In this document: positions 27,501 through 39,500 of the stretch, piece after piece
Position numbering within the stretch: position 1 is the first letter of the stretch
How the letters are laid out: each line of letters opens with the position of its first letter
Origin: Azotimanducus sp965199815
Lineage (GTDB): Bacteria > Pseudomonadota > Gammaproteobacteria > Pseudomonadales > Azotimanducaceae
DNA: 64,000 nt
Direction: 5' to 3'
Assembly (NCBI GenBank): GCA_965199815.1
Contig: CBDATE010000028.1
Location: forward strand, 372,001-436,000
The notes under the pieces: model-generated
Database searches by the model: none
What the model was told of the DNA's origin: nothing
What the model saw: the letters and a program-made list of their open reading frames with translations, nothing else
Position numbers and translations under genes: made by a program

Positions 27501-30500
27501 CAGGCTGGTCACCTTCGTGGGAAGGGAATCATCGTTGTCCGTGATGGTCACCACCGCCTGCGAGACCGTGCCCGCCGTCACCCGCGCCGGTAGCGTCCCG
27601 AAGCCCAGCGTCACCGTCTCATCCGACTCATCCACCAAGTCGTCTGTGGCGCTGAAGGTCAGCGTCTTCGAGGTCTCCCCGCTCGCAAAGGCCACCGATA
27701 CCGGTACGCTGTAATCATCAGCAACCGCTCCGGTTCCGTTTGTCCTCGTCACGGGAATCGTCACTGACCGCTCCGGGTCTGCGCTCAAGGTCACCGCCAC
27801 ACTCACCGCCTCGCCTTCGGTCACGCTGTAAGTCGCCGCACCGAAGAACACCGTCACCGTCGGGGCATCGTTCGCGCCGGTGACGGTGATCGTGACTGTG
27901 TCCGTCGTGCCATCCGCGGCGGCAATCTCGAAAGCGTCCTCGGCGGTGGTGCCCGCCGTCAGGGCGTTGGTGTCGTCGTCGGTGTTGTCGAGTGTGTAGG
28001 TCCACTCGCCGTTCGCCTTGATGCTGAAGGTGCCGTAGGTGCCCGCCTCGTCGGTCTGCGCCTGTACGGTGTTGGCACCGTCACTGTCGCTCACGGTCAC
28101 CGTGCCGCTGGCCTCGTCCTTGGTGTCGTCGTCCTCGGTTACCTCGCCCGTCAGGTCACCGCTGAAGGTGGCCGCGGCGTTCACGCCAGTTACGGTGATA
28201 ATCACCTCGTCGGTGTCGCTCGCCGTGCCGTCCGAGACGGTGAGCACGAAGGTGAGCGTTACATCCGAAGCGATGTCATCGGGGGCGGTGAAGCTGGCGC
28301 TCGCCTTGTCGGCGTTGGAGAGCGTCACCGCGTTGTCGGTCTCGCCCGACTTGCGCGCCCAGCTGTAGGTGAGCGTGGTGCTCGCGTCCGGGTCACTGCT
28401 ATCCGTGCCGTCAAGCGTCACCGATGCGCCTTCCGCAACGGTCTTGTTCGCGCCCGCATCCGCTGTCGGTGCATCGTTCGCGCCGGTGACGGTGATGGTG
28501 ACAGTACCTGCGGTGCCGTCGGCGGCGGCAATCGCAAAGGTGTCCTCGGCGGTGGTGCCCGCCGTCAGGGCGTTGGTGTCGTCGGTGTTGTCGAGTGTGT
28601 AGGTCCACTCCCCGTTGGCCTTGATACTGAATGTCCCGTACGTGCCGACCTCGTCGGTCTGCGCCTGCACTGTGTCGGCACCGTCGCTGTCGGTCACGGT
28701 CACCGTGCCGGTAGCCTCGTCCTTGGTGTCGTCATCCTCGGTGACATCGCCAGTCAGGTCGCCGCCGAAGGTGGCTGCGGCGTTGGCACCGGTCACGGTG
28801 ATGACCACTTCGTCGGTGGCGCTCGCCGTGCCGTCCGAGACGGTGAGCACGAAGGTCAGCGTCGCATCCGAAGCGATGTCGTTGGGGGCGGTGAAGCTCG
28901 CACTCGCCGTGTCGGCGTTGGTGAGCGTCACTGCGTTGTCGGTCTCGCCCGCCTTGCGCGCCCAGGAATAGGTGAGCGTGGTGCTCGCATCCGGGTCGCT
29001 GCTGTCGGTGCCGTCGAGGGTCACCGATGCGCCTTCAATGACAGTCTTGTTCGCGCCCGCGTCTGCCGTCGGTGCATCGTTGGTGCCGGTGACCGTGATG
29101 GTCACGGTGCCCTCCGTCCCGTCGGCGGAGGTGATGGAGAAGGCATCGGTGGCGGTCGCGCCTGCGGCCAGAGCGTTGGTGTCGTCATCGGTGTTGTCCA
29201 GCGTGTAGGTCCAATCGCCGTCCGATTCAATGCTGAACGTGCCGTAGGTGCCTGCCTCGTCGGTCTGCGCCTGCACCGTGTCGGCACCGTCGCTGTCGGT
29301 CACGGTCACCGTGCCGCTGGCCTCGTCCTTGTCCTCGTCATCCTCGGTCACCTCGCCGGTCAGGTCACCGCCGAAGGTGGCGGCGGCGTTGGCACCGGTC
29401 ACGGTGATGACCACTTCGTCGGTGTCGCTTGCTGTGCCATCCGAGACGGTGAGCACGAAGGTGAGCGTGGCATCCGCGACGATGTCATCGGGGGCGGTGA
29501 AGCTGGCGCTCGCCTTGTCGGCGTTGGTGAGCGTCACCGCGTTGTCGGTCTCGCCGGACTTGCGCGCCCAGGAATAGGTGAGCGTGGTGCTCGCATCCGG
29601 GTCGCTGCTGTCGGTGCCGTCAAGGGTCACCGATGCGCCTTCAATGACAGTCTTGTTCGCCCCCGCATCCGCGGTCGGTGCATCGTTCGCGCCAGTGACG
29701 GTGATGGTCACGGTGCCCGTCGTGCCGTCCGCGGCGGCAATCGCAAGGGTGTCCTCGGCGGTCGCTCCCGCGGCCAGGGCGTTGGTCGCGGCCTTGCTGT
29801 TGTCGAGCGTATAGGTCCACTCCCCATTGGCCTTGATGCTGAATGTCCCGTAAGTCCCCGCCTCGTCGGTCTGTGCCTGCACCGTGTCGGCACCGTCGCT
29901 GTCGGTCACGATCACCGTGCCCTCGGCCTCGTCCTTGGTGTCGTCATCCTCGGTTACCGCGCCCGTCAGGTCACCGCTGAAGGTGGCCGCGGCGTTTTCG
30001 CCGGTGACGGTGATGACCACTTCGTCGGTGGCGCTCGCCGTGCCGTCCGAGACGGTGAGCACGAAGGTGAGCGTCGCGTTCGCAGCGATGTCGTCCGGCG
30101 CAGTGAAGCTGGCGCTGGCCTTGTCGGCGTTGGTGAGCATCACCGCGTTATCGGTCTCGCCCGACTTGCGCGCCCAGGAATAGGTGAGCGTGGTGCTCGC
30201 ATCCGGGTCGCTGCTGTCGGTGCCGTCAAGGGTCACCGATGCGCCTTCAATGACAGTCTTGTTCGCTCCCGCATCCGCGGTCGGCGCATCGTTGGCTCCG
30301 GTGACGGTGATGGTTATCGTGCCCGCCGTACCGTCGGCGGAGGCGATCGCGAAGGCATCGTCCTTGGTCGCGCCTGCGGCCAAGGCGTTGGTGTCGTCGT
30401 CCGTGTTGTCGAGCGTGTAGGTCCACTCGCCGTTGGTCTTGATGCTGAACATCCCGTAAGTCCCCGCCTCGTCGGTCTGCGCCTGCACCGTGTCGGCACC

Positions 30501-33500
30501 GTCGCTGTCGCTCACGGTCACCGTGCCGGAGGTTTCGTTCTTGTCCTCGTCATCCTCGGTGACCTCGCCGGTCAGGTCCCCGCCGATGGTGGCGGCGGCG
30601 TTGGCACCGGTGACAGTGATGACCACCTCGTCGGTGTGGCTCGCCGTGCCGTCCGAGACGGTGAGCACGAAGGTGAGCGTTACATCCGAAGCGATGTCAT
30701 CGGGGGCGGTGAAGCTCGCACTCGCCTTGTCGGCGTTGGTGAGCGTCACCGCGTTGTCGGTCTCGCCCGCCTTGCGCGCCCACGCGTAGGTGAGCGTGGT
30801 ATCCGCATCCGGGTCGCTGCTACCCGTGCCGTCAAGCGTCACCGATGCGCCCTCGGTGACTGTCGTGTCCGGTCCGGCATTGGCCGTCGGTGCATCGTTC
30901 GCTCCGGTCACCGTGATGGTCACGGTGCCCTCCGTCCCGTCGGCAGAGGCGATGGAGAAGGCATCGGTGGCGGTCGCGCCTGTGGTCAGGGCGTTGGTGT
31001 CGTCGTCCGCGTTGTCGAGCGTGTAGGTCCACTCCCCGTTGGTCTTGATGCTGAAGGTGCCGTAAGTGCCCGCCTCGTCGGTCTGCGCCTGCACCGTGTC
31101 GGCACCGTCGCTGTCGGTGACGGTCACCGTGCTGCTGGCCTCGTCCTTGTCCTCGTCGTCCTCGGCGACCTCACCGGTCAGTGTGCCGCCGATGGTGGCT
31201 GCGGCGTTGGCACCGGTCACCGTGATGGTGACCTCGTCGGTATCACTCGCTGTGCCGTCCGAGACGGTGAGCACGAAGGTGAGCGTCGCATCCGAAGCGA
31301 TGTCATTCGGGGCGGTGAAGCTGGCACTGGCCTTGTCGTCATTGGTGAGCGTCACCGCATTGTCGGTCTCGCCCGACTTGCGCGCCCAGGAATAGGTGAG
31401 CGTGGTGCTCGCATCCGGGTCGCTGCTACCGGTGCCGTCGAGCGTTACCGAGGCGCCTTCCGCAACGGTCTTGTTCGCGCCCGCATCCGCCGTCGGTGCA
31501 TCGTTGGCACCGGTGACCGTGATGGTGACTGTGCCCGAAGTGTCGTCCGCGGAGGCAATCTCGAAGGCATCGGTAACCGTCGCTCCCGCGGCCAAGGCGT
31601 TGGTGTCGTCGTCGGTGTTATCAAGCGTGTAGGTCCACTCGCCGTTGGCCTTGATGCTGAATGTCCCGTAGGTGCCTGCCTCGTCGGTCTGTGCCTGCAC
31701 GGTGTTGGCACCGTCGCTGTCGCTCACGGTCACCGTACCGCTGGCCTCGTCCTTGGTGTCGTCGTCCTCGGTCACCTCGCCCGTCAGGTCACCACTGAAG
31801 GTGGCTGTGGCGTTCACGCCGGTCACGGTGATGACCACTTCGTCGGTGGCGCTCGCTGTGCCGTCCGAGACGGTGAGCACGAAGGTGAGTGTCGCATTCG
31901 CGACGATGTCGTTCGGGGCGGTGAAGCTCGCACTCGCCTTGTCGGCATTGGTGAGCGTCACCGCGTTGTCGGTCTCGCCGGACTTGCGCGCCCAGCTGTA
32001 AGTGAGCGTGGTGCTCGCATCCGGGTCGCTGCTGTCCGTGCCGTCGAGGGTCACCGAGGCGCCTTCAATGACAGTCTTGTTCGCTCCCGCGTCTGCCGTG
32101 GGCGCGTCATTCGCACCGGTCACGGTGATGGTTACCGTGCCCGCCGTGTCGTCCGCTGACTGAATCGCAAAGGCATCGGTGACTGTCGCGCCCGCCGCCA
32201 GGGCGTTGGTGTCGTCATCGGTGTTGTCCAGCGTGTAGGTCCACTCCCCGTTGGCCTTGATGCTGAAGGTGCCGTAGGTGCCCGCCTCGTCGGTCTGCGC
32301 CTGCACCGTGTCGGCACCATCGCTGTCGCTCACGGTCACTGTGCCGGTGGCTTCGTCCTTGGTGTCGTCGTCCTCGGTTACCTCGCCCGTCAGGTCACCG
32401 CTGAAGGTGGCCGCGGCGTTGGCACCGGTGACGGTGATGACCACCTCGTCGGTGTCGCTCGCCGTGCCGTCCGAGACAGTCAGCACGAAGGTGAGTGTCG
32501 CATCCGAAGCGATGTCGTTCGGGGCGGTGAAGCTGGCGCTCGCCGTGTTCGCGTTCGTCAAGGTGACTGCGTTATCGGTCTCGCCCGCCTTGCGCGCCCA
32601 GGAATAGGTGAGCGTGGTGCCCGCATCCGGGTCGCTGCTGTCCGTGCCGTCGAGCGTCACTGATGCGCCTTCAATGACAGTCTTGTTCGCTCCCGCGTCT
32701 GCCGTCGGGGCATCGTTCGCGCCGGTGACGGTGATCGTGACTGTGCCCGTCGTGCCATCCGCGGCGGCAATCTCGAAAGCGTCCTCGGCGGTGGTGCCCG
32801 CCGTCAGGGCGTTGGTGTCGTCGTCGGTGTTGTCGAGTGTGTAGGTCCACTCGCCGTTCGCCTTGATGCTGAAGGTGCCGTAGGTGCCCGCCTCGTCGGT
32901 CTGCGCCTGTACGGTGTTGGCACCGTCACTGTCGCTCACGGTCACCGTGCCGCTGGCCTCGTCCTTGGTGTCGTCATCTTCGGTGACCTCGCCGGTCAGG
33001 TCGCCGCCGATGGTGGCCGCGGCGTTGGCACCGGTCACAGTGATGGTGACCTCGTCGGTGTCACTCGTCGTGCCGTCCGAGACGGTGAGCACGAAGGTGA
33101 GCGTGGCATCCGCGACGATGTCATCGGGGGCGGTGAAGCTGGCGCTGGCCTTGTCGGCGTTGGTGAGCGTCACCGCATTGTCGGTCTCGCCCGACTTGCG
33201 CGCCCAGCTGTAGGTGAGCGTGGTGCTCGCATCCGGGTCGCTGCTGCCCGTGCCGTCAAGCGTCACCGGAGCGCCTTCCACAACGGTCGCATCCGATCCC
33301 GCATCCGCTGTGGGCGCGTCATTCGCACCAGTGACCGTGATGGTCACTGTGCCCTCCGTCCCGTCGGCGGAGGCAATGGGGAAGGCATCGTCCTCGGTCG
33401 CTCCCGCGGCCAGGGCGTTGGTCGCGGCCTTGCTGTTGTCGAGCTCGTACTCCCACTCCCCGTTGGTCTTGATGCTGAATGTCCCGTAGGTGCCGGCCTC

Positions 33501-36500
33501 GTCGGTCTGCGCCTGCACCGTGTCGGCACCGTCGCTGTCGGTGACGGTCACCGTGCCCGATGCCTCGTCCTTGGTGTCGTCATCTTCGGTGACCTCGCCG
33601 GTCAGGTCGCCGCCGAAGGTGGCCGCGGCATTCACGCCGGTCACGGTGATAATCACCTCGTCGGTGTGGTTCGCCGTGCCATCCGAGACGGTGAGCACGA
33701 AGGTGAGCGTGGCATCCGCGACGATGTCATCGGGGGCGGTGAAGCTGGCGCTGGCCTTGTCGTCATTGGAGAGCGTCACTGCGTTGTCGGTCTCGCCCGA
33801 CTTGCGCGCCCAGGAATAGGTGAGCGTGGTGCTCGCATCCGGGTCGCTGCTGCTCGTGCCGTCGAGGGTCACTGATGCGCCTTCAATGACAGTCTTGTTC
33901 GCTCCCGCGTCTGCCGTCGGTGCATCGTTGGCACCGGTGACCGTGATGGTCACGGTGCCCGTCGTGTCGTCCGCTGACTGAATCGCAAAAGCATCGGTGA
34001 CTGTCGCTCCTGCGGCCAGGGCATCGGTCTCGTCCTTGTCGTTGTCGAGCGTGTAGGTCCACTCCCCGTTGGTCTTGATGTTGAAGGTGCCGTAAGTCCC
34101 CGCCTCGTCGGTCTGCGCCTGTACCGTGTTGGCACCGTCGCTGTCGCTGACGGTCACCGTGCCCTCGGCCTCGTTCTTGGTGTCGTCATCCTCGGTGACG
34201 GTGCCGGTGAGTGTGCCGCCGATGGTGGCGGCGGCGTTGGTGCCGGTGACGGTGATGATCACCTCGTCGGTGTGGCTCGCCGTGCCGTCCGAGACCGTGA
34301 GCACGAAGGTGAGCGTCGCGTCCGCGGCGATGTCGTCCGGTGCGGTGAAGCTCGCACTCGCCTTGTCGGCATTGGTGAGCGTCACCGCGTTGTCGGTCTC
34401 GCCAGACTTGCGCGCCCAGGAATAGGTAAGCGTGGTGCTCGCATCCGGGTCGCTGCTGTCGGTGCCGTCAAGGGTCACCGATGCGCCTTCCGTGACTGTC
34501 GTGTCCGCACCTGCATCCGCCGTCGGTGCATCGTTGGCACCGGTGACCGTGATGGTTACTGTGCCCGACGTGCCGTCGGCGGCGGCAATCGCAAAGGCAT
34601 CGGTGGCGGTCGCGGCGGCGGCCAAGGCGTTGGTCGCGGCCTTGCTGTTGTCGAGCTCGTACTTCCACTCGCCGTTGGCCTTGATGCTGAAGGTGCCGTA
34701 AGTCCCCGCCTTGTCGGTCTGTGCCTGCACGGTGTCGGCACCGTCGCTGTCACTCACGGTCACCGTGCCGCTGGCCTCGTCCTTGTCCTCGTCGTCCTCG
34801 GTGACCTCGCCGGTCAGGTCACCGCTGAAGGTGGCCGCGGCGTTCTCGCCGGTCACGGTGATGACCACCTCGTCGGTGTCACTCACCGTGCCGTCCGAGA
34901 CAGTCAGCACGAAGGTGAGCGTGGCATTCGCGACGATGTCATCGGGGGCGGTGAAGCTGGCACTCGCCTTGTCGGCGTTGGTGAGCGTCACTGCGTTATC
35001 GGTCTCGCCAGCCTTGCGCACCCAGGAATAGGTGAGCGTGGTGCTCGCGTCCGGGTCGCTGCTGTCCGTGCCGTCGAGGGTCACCGAGGCGCCTTCCGTG
35101 ACTGTCTTGTCCGTGCCTGCGTCCGCCGTCGGAGCGTCGTTGGCACCAGTGACCGTGATGGTCACGGTGCCCTCCGTCCCGTCGGCGGAGGTGATGGAGA
35201 AGGCATCGGTGACTGTCGCGCCTGCGGCCAGGGCGTTGGTGTCGTCGTCTTCGTTGTCGAGCGTGTAGGTCCACTCACCGTTGGTCTTGATGCTGAATGT
35301 CCCGTAAGTCCCCGCCTCGTCGGTCTGTGCCTGCAAGGTGTTGGCACTGTCGCTGTCGGTCACGGTCACCGTGCCGGTGGCTTCGTCCTTGGTGTCGTCG
35401 TCTTCGGTGACCGCGCCGGTCAGGTCGCCGCCGAAGGTGGCGGCGGCGTTCACGCCGGTGACGGTGATGGTGACCTCGTCGGTGTCACTCGCCGTGCCGT
35501 CCGAGACGGTGAGCACGAAGGTGAGCGTCGCGTTCGCTGCGATATCGTTCGGGGCGGTGAAGCTCGCACTCGCCGTGTCGGCGTTGGAGAGCGTCACCGC
35601 ATTGTCGGTCTCGCCCGACTTGCGCACCCAGGAATAGGTGAGCGTGGTACCCGCGTCCGGGTCGCTACTACCGGTGCCGTCAAGCGTCACCGATGCGCCT
35701 TCAATGACAGTCTTGTTTGCTCCCGCGTCTGCCGTGGGCGCGTCATTCGCGCCAGTGACGGTGATGGTCACGGTGCCCTCCGTCCCGTCGGCGGAGGTGA
35801 TGGAGAAGGCATCGGTGGCCGTCGCGGCGGCGGCCAAAGCGTTGGTGTCGTCGTCAGTGTTGTCGAGCTCGTACTTCCACTCCCCGTTGGCCTTGATGCT
35901 GAAGGTGCCGTAGGTGCCCGCCTCGTCGGTCTGCGCCTGCACGGTGTTGGCACCGTCGCTGTCGGTGACGGTCACCGTGCCGCTGGCCTCGTCCTTGGTG
36001 TCGTCGTCCTCGGTGACCGCGCCGGTGAGTGTGCCGCCGATGGTGGCCGCGGCGTTCACGCCGGTCACGGTGATAATCACCTCGTCGGTGTGGCTCGCCG
36101 TGCCGTCCGAGACGGTGAGCACGAAGGTGAGTGTCACATCCGCGGCAATGTCGTTCGGGGCGGTGAAGCTCGCGCTCGCCGTGTTGGCATTGGTGAGCGT
36201 CACTGCGTTGTCGGTCTCGCCCGCCTTGCGCGCCCAGGAATAGGTGAGCGTGGTGCTCGCGTCCGAGTCGCTGCTGTCCGTGCCGTCAAGGGTCACCGAT
36301 GCGCCCTCCGCAACGGTCGCATCCAATCCCGCATCCGCGGTCGGCGCGTCATTCGCACCGGTCACGGTGATGGTCACGGTGCCCTCCGTCCCGTCGGCGG
36401 AGGTGATGGAGAAGGCATCGGTGGCGGTCGCGCCTGCGGCCAGGGAGTTGGTCGCGGTCTTGCTGTTGTTGAGCGTGTAGGTCCACTCGCCGTTGGCCTT

Positions 36501-39500
36501 GATGCTGAATGTCCCGTAGGTGCCGACCTTGTCGGTCTGCGCCTGCACCGTGTCGGCACCGTCGCTGTCGCTCACCGTCACCGTGCCGCTGGCCTCGTCC
36601 TTGGTGTCGTCATCCTCGGTGACCTCGCCGGTCAGGTCGCCGCCAAAGGTGGCATCGGCGTTCTCGCCGGTCACGGTGATGACCACCTCATCCGTCGCGC
36701 TGTCCGTGCCGTCCGAGACGGTGAGCACGAAGGTGAGCGTCGCGTCCTCGGCGATGTCGTCCGGCGCGGTGAAGCTCGCACTCGCCGTGTCGGCGTTGGT
36801 GAGCGTCACCGCATTGTCAGTCTCACCCGCCTTGCGCGCCCAGGAATAGGTGAGCGTGGTATCCGCATCCGGGTCGCTGCTGCCCGTGCCGTCAAGGGTC
36901 ACCGAGGCACTTTCCGCAACGTTCGCATCCAATCCTGCATCCGCCGTCGGTGCATCGTTCGCGCCAGTAACGGTGATGGTCACGGTACCCGCGGTGCCAT
37001 CCGCGGCGGCAATCGCAAAGGCATCGTCTCCGGTGGCACCTGCCGCCAGGGCATTGGTCGCGGCCTTGCTGTTATCCAGCGTGTAGGTCCAGTCACCGTC
37101 CGATTCAATGCTGAACATCCCGTAAGTTCCCGCTACATCCGTCTGCGCCTGTACCGTGTCGGCACTATCGCTGTCGGTCACGGTCACCGTGCCACTGGCC
37201 TCGTCCTTGTCCTCGTCATCCTCGGTCACCGCGCCGGTGAGTGTGCCGCCGAAGCTGGCCACGGCGTTGGTGCCGGTGACGGTGATGACCACTTCGTCGG
37301 TGGCGCTCGCCGTGCCATCCGAGACGGTGAGTACGAAGGTGAGCGTCGCATCCGCGGCGATGTCGTCCGGTGCGGTGAAGCTGGCGCTCGCCTTGTCGGC
37401 GTTGGAGAGCGTCACTGCGTTGTCGGTCTCGCCGGACTTGCGCGCCCAGGAATAGGTAAGCGTGGTGCTCGCATCCGGGTCGCTGCTGTCCGTGCCGTCC
37501 AAGGTCACCGATGCGCCTTCCGCAACGGTCGCATCCGCCCCGGCATTGGCGGTGGGCGCATCGTTCGCACCAGTGACGGTGATGGTGACTGTGCCCTCCG
37601 TCCCGTCGGCGGAGGCAATGGGGAAGGCATCGTCCTTGGTCGCGGCGGCGGCCAAGGCGTTGGTCGCGGCCTTGCTGTTGTCGAGCTCGTACTTCCACTC
37701 ACCGTTGGCCTTGATGCTGAAGGTGCCGTAAGTCCCGCCTTCGTCGGTCTGCGCCTGCACCGTGTTGGCACCGTCGCTGTCGGTGATGGTCACCGTGCCG
37801 GAGGCCTCGTCCTTGTCCTCGTCATCCTCGGTCACCGCGCCGGTGAGTGTGCCGCCGAAGGTGGCCGCGGCGTTCACGCCGGTCACCGTGATAATGACCT
37901 CGTCGGTGTGGCTCGCCGTGCCGTCCGAGACCGTGAGCACGAAGGTGAGTGTCACATCCGAAGCGATGTCATCGGGGGCGGTGAAGCTGGCGCTCGCCTT
38001 GTCGGCGTTCGTCAAGGTGACTGCATTATCGGTCTCGCCCGCCTTGCGCGCCCAGGAATAGGTGAGCGTGGTACCCGCATCCGGGTCGCTGCTGCCCGTG
38101 CCGTCGAGGGTCACCGATGCGCCTTCCGTGACGGTCGCGTCCGTGCCTGCGTCTGCCGTGGGCGCGTCGTTCGCGCCGGTGACGGTGATGGTCACGGTGC
38201 CCGTCGTGCTATCCGCGGCGGCAATCGTGAACTCGTCAGTCGCGGTCGCATCCGCAGCCAAGGCGTTGGTCGCGGTCTTGCTGTTGTCGAGCGTGTAGGT
38301 CCACTCCCCGTTGGCCTTGATGCTGAATGTCCCGTAAGTCCCCGCCTTGTCGGTCTGCGCCTGCACCGTGTCAGCACCGTCGCTGTCGGTCACGGTCACC
38401 GTGCCGCTGGCCTCGTCCTTGGTGTCGTCATCCTCGGTGACCTCGCCGGTCAGGTCGCCGCCAAAGGTGGCATCGGCGTTCACACCGGTCACGGTGATGA
38501 CCACTTCGTCGGTGGCACTGGCCGTGCCATCCGAGACGGTGAGCACGAAGGTCAGCGTCGCATCCGAAGCGATGTCGTTGGGGGCGGTGAAGCTCGCGCT
38601 CGCCGTGTCGGCGTTGGAGAGCGTCACCGCGTTATCGGTCTCGCCGGACTTGCGCGCCCAGCGGTAGGTGAGCGTGTTACCCGTGTCCGGGTCGGTGCTG
38701 TCCGTGCCGTCCAGGGTCACCGTGGCACCCTCGGCAACGGTTTCGTCCGATCCCGCATCCGCTGTCGGCGCGTCGTTCGCGCCAGTGACGGTGATGGTCA
38801 CGGTGCCCTCCGTCCCGTCGGCGGCGGCAATCGCAAAGGCATCGCTGACGGTTGCGGCGGCGGCCAAGGCGTTGGTCGCGGTCTTGCTGTTGTCGAGCGT
38901 GTAGGTCCACTCGCCGTTGGTCTTGATGCTGAAGGTGCCGTAAGTGCCCGCCTTGTCGGTCTGCGCCTGCGCCGTGTCGGCACCGTCGCTGTCGCTCACG
39001 GTCACCGTGCCGCTGGCCTCGTCCTTGGTGTCGTCGTCCTCGGTGACCGCGCCGGTGAGTGTGCCGCCGATGGTAGCCGCGGCGTTGGTGCCGGTGACTG
39101 TGATGATGACCTCGTCGGTGTGGCTCGCCGTGCCGTCCGAGACGGTGAGCACGAAGGTGAGCGTCGCGTCCGAAGCGATGTCATCGGGGGCGGTGAAGCT
39201 GGCGCTGGCCTTGTCGGCGTTGGAGAGCGTCACCGCGTTGTCGGTCTCGCCGCTCTTGCGCGCCCAGGAATAGGTGAGCGTGTGCCCCGTGTCCGGGTCG
39301 CTGCTGTCGGTGCCGTCAAGCGTCACCGGAGCGCCTTCCATGACTGTCGTGTCCGCACCTGCATCCGCTGTCGGGGTGTCGTTGGCACCAGTGACGGTGA
39401 TGGTCACGGTGCCCTCCGTCCCGTCGGCGGAGGTGATGGAGAAGGCATCGGTGGCGGTCGCGCCTGCGGCCAGGGCGTTGGTGTCGTCATCGGTGTTATC